Positions 24,537-34,295 of a stretch of DNA of 64,000 nucleotides are shown here, piece by piece. Position 1 is the stretch's first letter. Every line of letters starts with the position of its first letter. The position numbers and the translations under genes were made by a program. This DNA comes from an uncultured Desulfovibrio sp. (lineage in GTDB: Bacteria; Desulfobacterota; Desulfovibrionia; Desulfovibrionales; Desulfovibrionaceae), in assembly GCA_900547595.1 (NCBI GenBank), contig URHE01000003.1:1-64000 (forward strand). The letters run 5' to 3'. Under the pieces are notes generated by a model. The model was given only the letters and a program-made list of their open reading frames with translations. It was not told the origin of the DNA and did not search any database.

Positions 24537-25169
24537 TTAAAGACGCAGGGGCGTGATGGCTTCCGGCGGCTTGCAGCGATACAGACAAATGGCGGCGCTA
24601 TGCCCGGGAAGCTGGTGATAGAGACGGAAATGGATATCCGGCATCTCAGGCAGGCGCGCATTTGAGTTTTCAAGGGTCAGGGCAAATGTGGCCGGGTCCT
24701 CATTGAGGCCGCTGCCCCTCAATTTGAGGTAGCTCTCCTTCAGTGTCCAGAGGTCAAAAAATGTCTGCGGCACGGGGTTGCTGGCAAAACAGCGCCGTTC
24801 CTCCGGATGCAGCGCCTGCTCCGCAAGCGCGGCGTAATCCTCATCCGGGCGAATTTCCTCCACGTCAGCGCCAACGGGCATTGGCGCTTCCGCAAGCAGC
24901 GCATAACGCCCTGAATGCGAAAGGCTGAAATACGGTCCTCCCGGCAGAAACGGTTTGCCATAGCGCCCGTAGCGCATCCGGGCAGCCCTTGCGCCGAGGC
25001 GTGCGCGCATGAGCAGCCAGCCTGCCGCGCAGCGCAGTCTGTCATCGTGGCGCGCAAACGCATGCAAGGCCTTGCGCCGTTCTGGCGGCATGCCCGGTTC
25101 GATCGCAGACAGTGGCGGCATGGCGGAGATGTCCAGATAATGGCATTGCGCCTGCGCGTGACTGATCAC
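24537..25169 (-). CDS. Sfp-type 4'-phosphopantetheinyl transferase
   Basis: A 210-residue enzyme that converts apo carrier proteins to the holo form using coenzyme A. It shows the Sfp motifs in order: YGKPFLPGGPYFSLSHSG, VGADVEEIRP (metal-binding Asp and Glu) and FFDLWTLKESYLKLRG (catalytic W-x-x-K-E-x-x-x-K). The GTG start has an AGGAG site and lies 11 bases after the NRPS stop. Its job here is almost certainly to prime the three T domains of that synthetase. It is distinct from AcpS at 60659-61033. Confidence 0.93.
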   Translation of the reverse strand: MISHAQAQCHYLDISAMPPLSAIEPGMPPERRKALHAFARHDDRLRCAAGWLLMRARLGARAARMRYGRYGKPFLPGGPYFSLSHSGRYALLAEAPMPVGADVEEIRPDEDYAALAEQALHPEERRCFASNPVPQTFFDLWTLKESYLKLRGSGLNEDPATFALTLENSNARLPEMPDIHFRLYHQLPGHSAAICLYRCKPPEAITPLRL

Positions 25170-25180
25170 CTCCGGCTCTC

Positions 25181-28100
25181 CTACATGTCGAAAAAGCCCA
25201 TGCCGGACAAGGCTCTGATGAAATTGCGCAAATAGGCGTTGCCGGTTTCGGGCCAGCTCCAGCCATGACGCAGAAGCGCCTGCGCCGTGTAGGCGCTTGC
25301 GGCAGCCAGGGGAACCGCGGCCCGGCCGTCGGCCATATTGTTGTAGGCCAGCAGGGTGACAAGACGTTCAGCCTTGTTCGGGTCGTTTCTGGCCCGGGCC
25401 ATGGCCTGCGCGAATTCATCGTCTTCCATGAAAGGAATGTCGATTCCCTCCTGTCGCATGGCCTCAAGAATATCCCCCATGAAAAGGCTGTGATTGTTGA
25501 ACGGATGGAACACACGGCATGCCCCCGGTGCTGTGGCCAACAGCAGGACGGCCCTGGCCGTGGAGTCGATGGGCGCAAGTTCCGTATGGTGCAGGAAGGA
25601 TGAATAGGGAAAACCGCCAATCACATACCATGCCCGCAAGCGTCCGATAAAACTGTTGGAGCGCAGATTGATCTGGAATTCCCCATCGTGATTGCGCGCC
25701 ATGAGGTTGCCGACGCGCATGATTTTGGCGTCAAGCCCCTTGGACGCCGCCTCCAGAATGGCTTTCTCCGCCAGGAATTTGCTGCGCACATACTGGTTGT
25801 CCAGATTTTGCCCGATATAGAAATCCCGCTCTGTCAGACGCATATCCGGCGCTGGTTTCCCGTCAATGGAAAATCCGGCGACGCTGGCTGTGGAAATCTG
25901 CACCAGACGCGCCTCAAGGCGCAGGGCAAGGTCAATCAGGGTGCGTACCCCGCCGAGATTGACATCGGTAATGTCGCTGCCCTGCGAGAAATGCGAAACA
26001 TTGGCCGCGCAGTTGATGATGGTGTCGATCCTGAGGTTTGACAGCCCGGCAATGCGCTCCAGATCAGCCGCATTGGTGATGTCGCCTTCCACTACCGCAA
26101 GGCGTTTGCCGAAAAGCTGTTCAAAATCATCCTCAAAATAGTAGTAAAGGATCTGCTTCAACCGTTTTTCGGCAGATTCGTAGCGTCCACGCCGCATCAG
26201 GCAGCAAATCGCGCCGTCGCCCCGGGTAATGAGGCCATGCAGAATATGCGAGCCAAGAAAACCGGCGGGACCGGTGAGCAAGACAGTACCCAGCGGTCTT
26301 TCCTGCCCGGCGCGGAACGACTCCAGCGTATTCTCCTGGAGAAGGCTGTTGAGCTGCGCATAGTCCTCATGCCGTGTCCCCGGTGAAGCCTCCGGAGCCG
26401 TTCCGGCAGCGGGCGCATTGCGGGCAGCCAGACAGGCGGCCAGTTTCTGCGGGGTGGGATGGGCAAAGACATCCGCGTAGGCAATGCCGGGCAGACTGAC
26501 GCGCTCAGCCTCAATCAGCACCCGCGCCACAGCCAGGGAGGAGCCGCCCAGGTCAAAAAAGCCGTCCGTGACGCCCACCCTTTCCAGGCCAAGCACAGTG
26601 GCGAAGACAGCGCAGATTTTCCGCTCCGTTTCCGTTTCCGGCGCGACATATCCCTCAGATGCCAGAGGCACGGGGTCCGGAAGATTGCGGAAATCGGTCT
26701 TGCCATTGGGCAGGGACGGCATCTTTTCCAGATGCACCCACGCGGTGGGCGTCATGTAGCCGGGAAGAGTGCCGGCGGCCTGTTCGCGCAATTTCTGTGG
26801 GTCTGTTTCCTCCCCGGTGTACCATGCGCACAGATGCTCCTGGCCGTTCAGCACCCGGATGCCGGCAACGCACGCGCTCACACCCGGCAGGGACGCGAGG
26901 ACATTTTCCACCTCGCCCAGTTCTATGCGCAGCCCCCGCAACTTGACCTGGCTGTCATTGCGGCCAAGGATGGAGATTTCGCCATTCTCGGTCCAACGTG
27001 CATAATCGCCGGTGCGGTAAACGCGCTGGCCGGCAAGCGTGGTGAAGCGTGTTGCGGTCTGTTCGGGAAGGTTGTTGTAGCCCGCGGCCACGCCAATGCC
27101 CCCCACAAGCAATTCTCCAATCATGCCGCTGGGCAGCACGTTGCCGTCACGGTCAACCACATATTCACGCACGTTGAGCAACGGCGCGCCCACAGTCACC
27201 CTGTCCGCGTCTGTCAGTTCCTTGCAGTTGCAGGAAACGGTGATTTCCGTCGGTCCATAGGTATTGAACAGGCGCGCGCTCCCCGCGCGCAGTTTCCTGA
27301 GCAGGGCTTCGGGATACTTTTCCGCCCCCGCCATGAGCACACGACACTTGCTCAATGCCGCAAGCAGGGGTGGATATTCCGCATACTCCACCAGGCGTGA
27401 GGGGGTGGCATTGAACGCATCCGCGCCTGTTCTGGCAAAAAGCCGGGCCAGGCGCAACGGATCGCGTGTCTCGTCGTCATTGGCCAGCACCAGGGTCAGG
27501 CCGTTGCACAGGGTGGTCATGCTTTCCTTGAGGAACATGTCAAAAGCGACTGTCGTCACGGAAAGCATGGTATGCGCGTCCTGCGCCAGGGCGGCGACAT
27601 GGGCGTTGCGCGGGTGGGCCGTCACATAGTTGCAGATTCCGGCATGCCGCAACATGACGCCCTTGGGTTTGCCAGTGGAACCGGATGTGTAAATCAGATA
27701 GGCGAGCTGTTCAGGAGCGACGCTGACATCCGGATTGCTGTCCGGCCGGTTTTTGCCCACCTCAGCAAAGTTCAGGACGGTTGCACCGCCTGCGGGGCGG
27801 ATGCCGCCGGTTCCGTCGTCCGTGATGATGAAACGCGCCCCGCTGTCTTCCAGCACATGCGCGATGCGTTCCGCGGGATATTCAGGGTCAAGCGGAATAT
27901 AGGCTCCCCCGGCCTTGAGGATGCCCAGCATGGCCACAAGGATCCTGCCTGTGCGCGGCAGCGCGAAGGCCACGCGCTCTTCCGGCTGAAGCCCCACGGC
28001 CAGCAGGCCATGCGCCAGACGGTTGGCCGCGGCATTGAGGGCCGCATAGTCATAGCTTCCCTCATCTGCGACCAGCGCCACACGATCAGGCCAGCGTACC

Positions 28101-31100
28101 GCCTGGGCTTCAAATTTGCGGTGCAGCACCATTTCATCCAGTGGAAAGCATGTGTCATTGATGCGTTCCAGCAGCTTTTCCTGGTGCGACGAAACGAGGG
28201 AGAGGGTCCGCACGGGCTCATCCGGCCGTCCCAGAATGCCTGCCAGCGCCATGCCCAGCGTGTCGGCAAAGCGCTCCATAAGCCAGGCCGAGTAGAGCGC
28301 GCTGTCATACTGCACCGCGAAAACGGGCTTGCCGTCACGCTCTTCCACATGGATTGAAAGGTCGAACTTGGGTTCCTGCATGGCCAGCGGCGTCATGACC
28401 GCTGTCCTGCCATCAAACTGCGGCGCAGAGGCCACACCCAGTTCGCAGGCGTACATGATATGCGGCGCAAAGCCGTATTCCTCGCAAACCGACACATAGG
28501 GATAGTCTTCGTGGGCTATGGCCTCATTCAGGCTGTCCTGCACGGAACGAACATAGTCCATCCTGCTCCTGGCTGTGCCCAGGCCGATGCCCAGGGGGAT
28601 CGTGCGGACGAACATGCCGATTGTATTGCCGAGGCGCGTGTCGCTTCTTCCGCTGCTGACGGCTGAAAGCCACGCCTCGTTGCCCTGCGTCCAGCGGCAG
28701 ACGGCATAGCACGCGGCGGCGAGACAAAGGGCCGCTGGCGTGAACCCATTGGCACGGCAGAACCTTTCCATGTCCTGCCCGTCCAGCGGCTGGACAGTTT
28801 CGGCCAGTTCGCCCCGTTTTTCCTGCGGGGGAAGATCGGGTGGGATCTGACTTGCGGCTTCAAAATTCTGAAACAGGCCGCTGATCCATTCCCTGTCTTC
28901 CTGCCATTGCGCTCCGCTTTCCCGGGCGGCCTCATTCAGCGCCCATTCCCGCATCGAGAGTTTTTCGAGAAGTTTTGGCGGCAGGCTGCCGGTTTCATAG
29001 CAGACAGCCAGGGAATGGAGCAGGATGTCCAGCGACGCGCCATCAAAAACCAGATGATGGGCATCCCAAAGCAGGGTAAGTCCTTCACCGCTGTCAACGA
29101 GTTCCGCGCGCCAGAGCGGTCCTTTGAACAAATCGAACGGACGTACAAATGCTGCGCGGTGCCGCATGAGGTCGGTCTTTGCGACATGGATGGCGGGTAT
29201 CGTTACCTGCTGGCTGAGCGGGACGGCACACACGCGACCGTCAATGCTTTCCACGCGCACATTCAGGGCGGCATGAGCGTCAACCACTGTCTTGAGCGCC
29301 TCTGCCAGCCGCCCCGCATCAACCCCCACGGGCAGGTCAAGACTGAAGGGCACATTGTAGGCAAGCGTACCCGGTCGCTTCACGCAGTCAAAATAAATGC
29401 CGAGCTGGTTGGCGGCCAGGGGCCACGGGCCGGTATCGCCGGCAGGCGCTTTCGGCGCCGCTTCAGGTGCGGGCGAATCCTGCCTTTTCGCGAGCAGGGA
29501 GCGGATAAGCGCATTTTCAATGCCCAGCAGCGTGGAGTCGGCCATTATTTCCCGCACGGCCGGGGCGGCTCCGAAACGCTCGTCAAGCAGGGCCGCAAGC
29601 CGTATTGCTGAAAGGGAGGCAAGGCCGGCCCGCAACAGGTTTGAAAGCCGGCTGAATTGCGTATGCCCGAGGACCGACGCAATGACCTCGCGCACCGCGC
29701 CTGTGAGCAGATTTTCCGGTTGCGTGGCGCATTCCGCTGGTTCGTCCGCCGCTGAGGCCGCAAAATCCGGCGGCGGCAGTTTTCTGCGGTCCACCTTGCC
29801 GTTGGGATTGAGGGGAATGGATTCAAGCTGTGTGGTGGCGGAGGGGATCATGTACGGCGGCAGTTCTTCGGCGATAAACGCATCAAGGCGTTCGGCATCA
29901 AGTGTTTTGCCATCGCGCATGACAACATAGGCCGCCGCGCACTTGCCCCCACCCGGGGCATCCATGGCCACGACCGCCGCATCCGCCACATCCGGATGCT
30001 GACGGATACGGCCCTCTATTTCCGTCAGTTCCACGCGAAAACCGCGTATCTTGACCTGAAAGTCACTGCGGCCCATGAAATCCAGATTTCCATCCGGCAA
30101 CAGGCGGGCAATGTCGCCGCTGTGATAGATGCGTTCATAGCCCGGGCGGCTGTCAAAGGGATTGGGCGTAAATTTTTCGGCGGTGAGGTCCGGGCGGTTC
30201 AGATAGCCCAGCGCCACCTGCCGTCCGGCAATGCAGAGTTCCCCGGCAGTGCCCACGGGCGCGAGCCTGCCCTGTTTATCCACAATGTACAGGCGCATGT
30301 TGTCCACGGGCCTTCCCAGCGGCACGCGATCATAACGCCGCGACATGCGGAAAATGGTGGTGATTATTGTGCATTCCGTTGGCCCGTAGGCATTGTCGAG
30401 AGCAAAGTTTTCGGGCGGGTCCAGCGGCGTCAGGGTTTCGCCGCCTGTGGACAGCACACGAAGTGTGGTATTGGACATGCCTGCCGCGAACTGGCGGCCA
30501 AGCTGGGTCGTGAGAAAGGCCAGCGTCACGCCGTACTTCTCAAAACAGGCGTTCATGCCGGGCAAATCAAGCCGCATTTCCTCAGGAATGATCTGGATGC
30601 AGGCGCCGTGGGAAAGCGCGGGGAACATGTCCATGAGGCAGGCGTCAAAGCCGAAGCTGGCGTAGGCGGACACAACGTCAGCCGGGGTCAGTTCGTAACG
30701 GCCCGCATACCAGTTGCAGAACGTCGCAAGGTTGGCGTGCGAGATCATGACCCCTTTGGGTTTTCCGGTAGTGCCGGAGGTATAGATAAGGGTCAGCAGG
30801 TCGCCAGGGAGCGGAGCGGGCGGCACATCCCCCTGCTCCAGCGCGGGCAGATGGGCGCGCATGGCGAGGATTTCATCCGCGTCCAGGACTGTGCCCCCGA
30901 AGCCGGGAACCTTGCTGAGCAGGTCGTGATCGGCGATGAGCAATTCGGCCCCGGAATCGGCCAGCATATACTCCAGCCGCTCAGTCGGATAACTGGGGTC
31001 CAGCGGCAGATAGGCCGCGCCGCTTTTGAGGACGCCCAGTGCCCCGACCGGCATCATGAGGCCGCGCCTGACAATAATGCCTGCGACCCCGCCCCTGCCC

Positions 31101-34100
31101 AGCCCCCTGTCCGCCAGCCGTCGGGCCAGGATGTCGCTGAGGCGGTCAAGATCGGCATAGGTGATGCAGTCATCGCCAAGGGCTGCCGCACGGCGTTGCG
31201 GATGCTTCCGGGCCATGCGGCGGAAGGCGTCCACCGTGGTTTCTCCGGATTCCGGGCCTGTATTCCTGCCCGCAAAGTCTTCCAGAATCTGACGGCGTTG
31301 CGCGTCCGTGAGTTCGCAGGCATCGGCGAGAGTCATGTCATTTCCGCCGATGATGCGTTCCAGTACGGCGTTGTAGTGATCGAGCATGCCTTCCGCAATT
31401 TCCCGATCATAGAGAGCTGTGGAATACAGCAGCTTCATCCGCACTTCGTCGCCGCAATGCCGCAGCTCCAGGGTAAGATCCATTGGCAGCGCCTGGAGAG
31501 GCAGGGGGAAGGGGCTCATGCGCAAGCCTGCCACTCCTGGGTCGGGACGCCACGTTTCTTCAAGATAATTGACCAGCACGTCAAAGACAGGGGCGCGGGC
31601 AGGGTTGCGTTCCGGCGCGAGCAGGGGCACAAGGCTTGAGAAGGGGCAGCCGCTGTTGGCCCGTACTTCCTCAATCAGCTCCGCGGTGTTGCGGATATAT
31701 TCATGCAGCCCCGCATCCGCCGCCATATGCAGACGCATGGGCAGGATATTGACGAACATGCCCGGCATGGCGGCCGTTTCAGGCATCTGGCGGCAGTTCA
31801 TGGCCGCCCCCAGCGTCACGTCCCCACTTCCGCAATACTTGCCAAGGGTCAGTCCCAGCGCGGCCAGCATCACGGCATAGGGCGTAACGCCAAGCATCCG
31901 GGCCCGCTGCTCCAGCCTGGCGAACGAAACGACGCTGCTGGCAACGGCGTCCGGGCAGGGCAGTGTTTCGGGGCGCAAGGGCACTGTGGGCATTTCGTTT
32001 TCCGGAACACCGTCCGAGAACATGCGCGTGAAAAAGTCCGGGGCCGGTTCTGGTTCATTTGCCTGAAATACCGCGAAATCCAGGTAATCGGGGCGAACCT
32101 GTTCTGTCTCTTCCGGCAGGATGCCATCGGCATAGGCCTGCATGAGCGTGGTGAGCAGCGGCTCGACGCTCAGGCCATCCATGATGATGTGATGGAAAAG
32201 CAGATGCAGTATGTGCCGCTCAGGCCCGATTTTGAAAACAGTCGCGCGGAAAAGCGGGCCATGGGCCAGATCAAATGGCGTATTGCGCTGCTGTACGCGC
32301 GCAGGCACTTCCGCTTCCGTGCAGCATTCCAGTTCAAACGGTATCGCCATGTCTTCCGGAAGAAGGCAGCGGACATGTTCGCCATTGCGCAGCGGGTAGA
32401 AGGAACGCAGGATGCGGTATGTGCGCGCCAGCACCGCCAGCGCCTGTTTCAGGCGTTCACACTCGAGCGGCCCTTCCATGAGGAAGGCCAGGTTGACGTT
32501 ATAGGCCACCGAATCCGGGGTCAGTCCCTGTTCCGTGGCCATCTGGCGTTCGCTGAAGGTCAGCGGCCACTCCTCGCGATCCGGGGCAGGCGTCAGGCTA
32601 GCATGGGCTGCGGGGCCAGCGGCCAGAGAGTGCGCCAGGGCGCGGGGCGTGCGCTCCCGCAGGATCGAAGCGGCGCTCATGCCCGGATATGCCAGCAGGG
32701 ACTGGAGGCGCATGGCGCTGACGGAATCGCCGCCGAGACGCAGGAAATCGTCATCAAGCCCGATGCTGTCCTGGGAGAGGACCTGCCCGAAAGCGCGGCA
32801 GATGGATTTTTCCAGTTCCGTTTCCGGCTGTGCGTACTCTGCCCGCAGGAGGGCAAAATCCGGTGGCGCTATGCGTGTGCGGTCAATTTTTCCGTTGGCG
32901 TTGAGTGGAAGCGCCGACACCTGCTCCATGAAGGCGGGCAACATGTATTCAGGAAGGTTTTTTGCCAGGTCTTCCCGCAATTTTTCCTTGTCGATGGTTT
33001 CCTGCGCCGTATAACAGGCATAAATCCGCGCCTGGCCGGACGCATCCTCAAAACCTGTCACCACGACCTTGTCCAATGGCGCGGAGTGCAGCATGGCGGC
33101 TTCTATCTCGCCGGGCTCGACACGAAAACCGCGGATTTTGAGCATCCAATCCTTGCGCTGGACATATTCCAGTGTGCCGTCAGGGAGCAGGCGGCCAAGA
33201 TCGCCGGTGCGGAAAAGCGGCTCGTCATTGCCCGTGACGTCCGGGGCGGGGGCGAAACGCCGGGCGGTCAGTTCAGGCTGATGAAGATAGCCCAGAGCAA
33301 TCTGTCCCTGGATGCAGATTTCACCAACCTCCCCTTCTGATACCGGGCGTTCTTCAGCATCAAGCAGAAAAAGGCTGCTGTCGGGATGGAACCTGCCTAT
33401 GGGCGTGTTGTCGTAGGCATGATCCACCTGGAAAGAGGCAAGCAGCCCGCCGGTCTCGCTGGCGCCATAACTGTTGACAATCGTGGTGCGTGAGCTGAAC
33501 AGCCGCCGCACCCGTTCTGATCCGATAAATAGCAGGCGCAGCGCGCCGTCCGCAATTTCCAGAAATGGCGCGGCCATCTGCGGCGCCATGAACGCCACGC
33601 TGATATGCTGCCGCCGGATATGCTCCGCTGCCATATTGACATCTTTGCGAACCGCATCGGAGGCAATATTGACCGTGCCGCCCACAGCCAGAGGGGAAAC
33701 CAGGTCAAACATCATTGCGATGAAAGACTGTGATGCGGTGGAGAGCATGACATCGTCTTCGCGGATCCAGCCGCGTGCATTCTTGACAGCCAGACTCAGC
33801 GTCCGATGGGGCAGAAGCACGCCCTTGGGGCGTCCCGTGGATCCGGAGGTGAATACCGCGAGCGCGAGGTCATGCGGCGCAGGCTCCGGCAAGCGCCCGG
33901 CAGGTTCAGCGGTTTCCGAATCAAGCAATCGGGCGAACAGGTTTTCGTCCAGAACGGCATCTGTTCCGCATTGCCGGCGGATATCGGCCAGACGTTCCGC
34001 GGGGTACGACATGTCCAGCACGCAGGCGGCCAGCCCAGCTTTCCAGCAGGCCAGCAATGCCACGGCCCCGTTGCAGCCGCGCCGCAGCAGTATCGGCAGA

Positions 34101-34261
34101 ATAGCGCCCCGACCGAGACCGAGATTGTTCAGTCCGTGGGCCAGCCTGCCGGATTCGTCCTCAAGCTGCGCGTAGGTCAGGCTTCGCTGTTCGCAGACAA
34201 GCGCCGTTTTTTGCGGCAATCTGGCCGCGGCGCGGGAAATCATGGCTGCGCAGTTGCTCAT
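25181..34261 (-). CDS. Three-module nonribosomal peptide synthetase with terminal thioester reductase (A-T-C-A-T-C-A-T-R)
   Basis: A 3026-residue assembly line. Approximate domains are A1 1-490, T1 490-560 (LGGDSVSAM), C1 570-1000 (HHIIMDG, active), A2 1010-1500, T2 1515-1585 (GLASLSAIRL), C2 1620-2040 (HHLVFDG, active), A3 2050-2530, T3 2540-2605 (FFDLGGSSLAV) and reductase 2640-3026 (NAD(P)H motif TGPAGFLGSHIL, catalytic YVRSK). All three A domains keep the P-loop and the C-terminal lysine. Specificity residues read by eye (GrsA numbering) are A1 IAFFFGSGLK, A2 DAMFSGAIIK and A3 DMKNMGTVSK. A1 lacks Asp235, which binds the alpha-amino group, so it probably loads a non-amino acid. Release by the reductase should give an aldehyde or alcohol. 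The ATG at 34261 has AAGGAG six bases before it; the frame is open for 21 more codons upstream. Confidence 0.95.
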   Translation of the reverse strand: MSNCAAMISRAAARLPQKTALVCEQRSLTYAQLEDESGRLAHGLNNLGLGRGAILPILLRRGCNGAVALLACWKAGLAACVLDMSYPAERLADIRRQCGTDAVLDENLFARLLDSETAEPAGRLPEPAPHDLALAVFTSGSTGRPKGVLLPHRTLSLAVKNARGWIREDDVMLSTASQSFIAMMFDLVSPLAVGGTVNIASDAVRKDVNMAAEHIRRQHISVAFMAPQMAAPFLEIADGALRLLFIGSERVRRLFSSRTTIVNSYGASETGGLLASFQVDHAYDNTPIGRFHPDSSLFLLDAEERPVSEGEVGEICIQGQIALGYLHQPELTARRFAPAPDVTGNDEPLFRTGDLGRLLPDGTLEYVQRKDWMLKIRGFRVEPGEIEAAMLHSAPLDKVVVTGFEDASGQARIYACYTAQETIDKEKLREDLAKNLPEYMLPAFMEQVSALPLNANGKIDRTRIAPPDFALLRAEYAQPETELEKSICRAFGQVLSQDSIGLDDDFLRLGGDSVSAMRLQSLLAYPGMSAASILRERTPRALAHSLAAGPAAHASLTPAPDREEWPLTFSERQMATEQGLTPDSVAYNVNLAFLMEGPLECERLKQALAVLARTYRILRSFYPLRNGEHVRCLLPEDMAIPFELECCTEAEVPARVQQRNTPFDLAHGPLFRATVFKIGPERHILHLLFHHIIMDGLSVEPLLTTLMQAYADGILPEETEQVRPDYLDFAVFQANEPEPAPDFFTRMFSDGVPENEMPTVPLRPETLPCPDAVASSVVSFARLEQRARMLGVTPYAVMLAALGLTLGKYCGSGDVTLGAAMNCRQMPETAAMPGMFVNILPMRLHMAADAGLHEYIRNTAELIEEVRANSGCPFSSLVPLLAPERNPARAPVFDVLVNYLEETWRPDPGVAGLRMSPFPLPLQALPMDLTLELRHCGDEVRMKLLYSTALYDREIAEGMLDHYNAVLERIIGGNDMTLADACELTDAQRRQILEDFAGRNTGPESGETTVDAFRRMARKHPQRRAAALGDDCITYADLDRLSDILARRLADRGLGRGGVAGIIVRRGLMMPVGALGVLKSGAAYLPLDPSYPTERLEYMLADSGAELLIADHDLLSKVPGFGGTVLDADEILAMRAHLPALEQGDVPPAPLPGDLLTLIYTSGTTGKPKGVMISHANLATFCNWYAGRYELTPADVVSAYASFGFDACLMDMFPALSHGACIQIIPEEMRLDLPGMNACFEKYGVTLAFLTTQLGRQFAAGMSNTTLRVLSTGGETLTPLDPPENFALDNAYGPTECTIITTIFRMSRRYDRVPLGRPVDNMRLYIVDKQGRLAPVGTAGELCIAGRQVALGYLNRPDLTAEKFTPNPFDSRPGYERIYHSGDIARLLPDGNLDFMGRSDFQVKIRGFRVELTEIEGRIRQHPDVADAAVVAMDAPGGGKCAAAYVVMRDGKTLDAERLDAFIAEELPPYMIPSATTQLESIPLNPNGKVDRRKLPPPDFAASAADEPAECATQPENLLTGAVREVIASVLGHTQFSRLSNLLRAGLASLSAIRLAALLDERFGAAPAVREIMADSTLLGIENALIRSLLAKRQDSPAPEAAPKAPAGDTGPWPLAANQLGIYFDCVKRPGTLAYNVPFSLDLPVGVDAGRLAEALKTVVDAHAALNVRVESIDGRVCAVPLSQQVTIPAIHVAKTDLMRHRAAFVRPFDLFKGPLWRAELVDSGEGLTLLWDAHHLVFDGASLDILLHSLAVCYETGSLPPKLLEKLSMREWALNEAARESGAQWQEDREWISGLFQNFEAASQIPPDLPPQEKRGELAETVQPLDGQDMERFCRANGFTPAALCLAAACYAVCRWTQGNEAWLSAVSSGRSDTRLGNTIGMFVRTIPLGIGLGTARSRMDYVRSVQDSLNEAIAHEDYPYVSVCEEYGFAPHIMYACELGVASAPQFDGRTAVMTPLAMQEPKFDLSIHVEERDGKPVFAVQYDSALYSAWLMERFADTLGMALAGILGRPDEPVRTLSLVSSHQEKLLERINDTCFPLDEMVLHRKFEAQAVRWPDRVALVADEGSYDYAALNAAANRLAHGLLAVGLQPEERVAFALPRTGRILVAMLGILKAGGAYIPLDPEYPAERIAHVLEDSGARFIITDDGTGGIRPAGGATVLNFAEVGKNRPDSNPDVSVAPEQLAYLIYTSGSTGKPKGVMLRHAGICNYVTAHPRNAHVAALAQDAHTMLSVTTVAFDMFLKESMTTLCNGLTLVLANDDETRDPLRLARLFARTGADAFNATPSRLVEYAEYPPLLAALSKCRVLMAGAEKYPEALLRKLRAGSARLFNTYGPTEITVSCNCKELTDADRVTVGAPLLNVREYVVDRDGNVLPSGMIGELLVGGIGVAAGYNNLPEQTATRFTTLAGQRVYRTGDYARWTENGEISILGRNDSQVKLRGLRIELGEVENVLASLPGVSACVAGIRVLNGQEHLCAWYTGEETDPQKLREQAAGTLPGYMTPTAWVHLEKMPSLPNGKTDFRNLPDPVPLASEGYVAPETETERKICAVFATVLGLERVGVTDGFFDLGGSSLAVARVLIEAERVSLPGIAYADVFAHPTPQKLAACLAARNAPAAGTAPEASPGTRHEDYAQLNSLLQENTLESFRAGQERPLGTVLLTGPAGFLGSHILHGLITRGDGAICCLMRRGRYESAEKRLKQILYYYFEDDFEQLFGKRLAVVEGDITNAADLERIAGLSNLRIDTIINCAANVSHFSQGSDITDVNLGGVRTLIDLALRLEARLVQISTASVAGFSIDGKPAPDMRLTERDFYIGQNLDNQYVRSKFLAEKAILEAASKGLDAKIMRVGNLMARNHDGEFQINLRSNSFIGRLRAWYVIGGFPYSSFLHHTELAPIDSTARAVLLLATAPGACRVFHPFNNHSLFMGDILEAMRQEGIDIPFMEDDEFAQAMARARNDPNKAERLVTLLAYNNMADGRAAVPLAAASAYTAQALLRHGWSWPETGNAYLRNFIRALSGMGFFDM

Positions 34262-34295
34262 AGCGTCTCCTTGCAGGGGCTTCGGCCCTGCGGCG

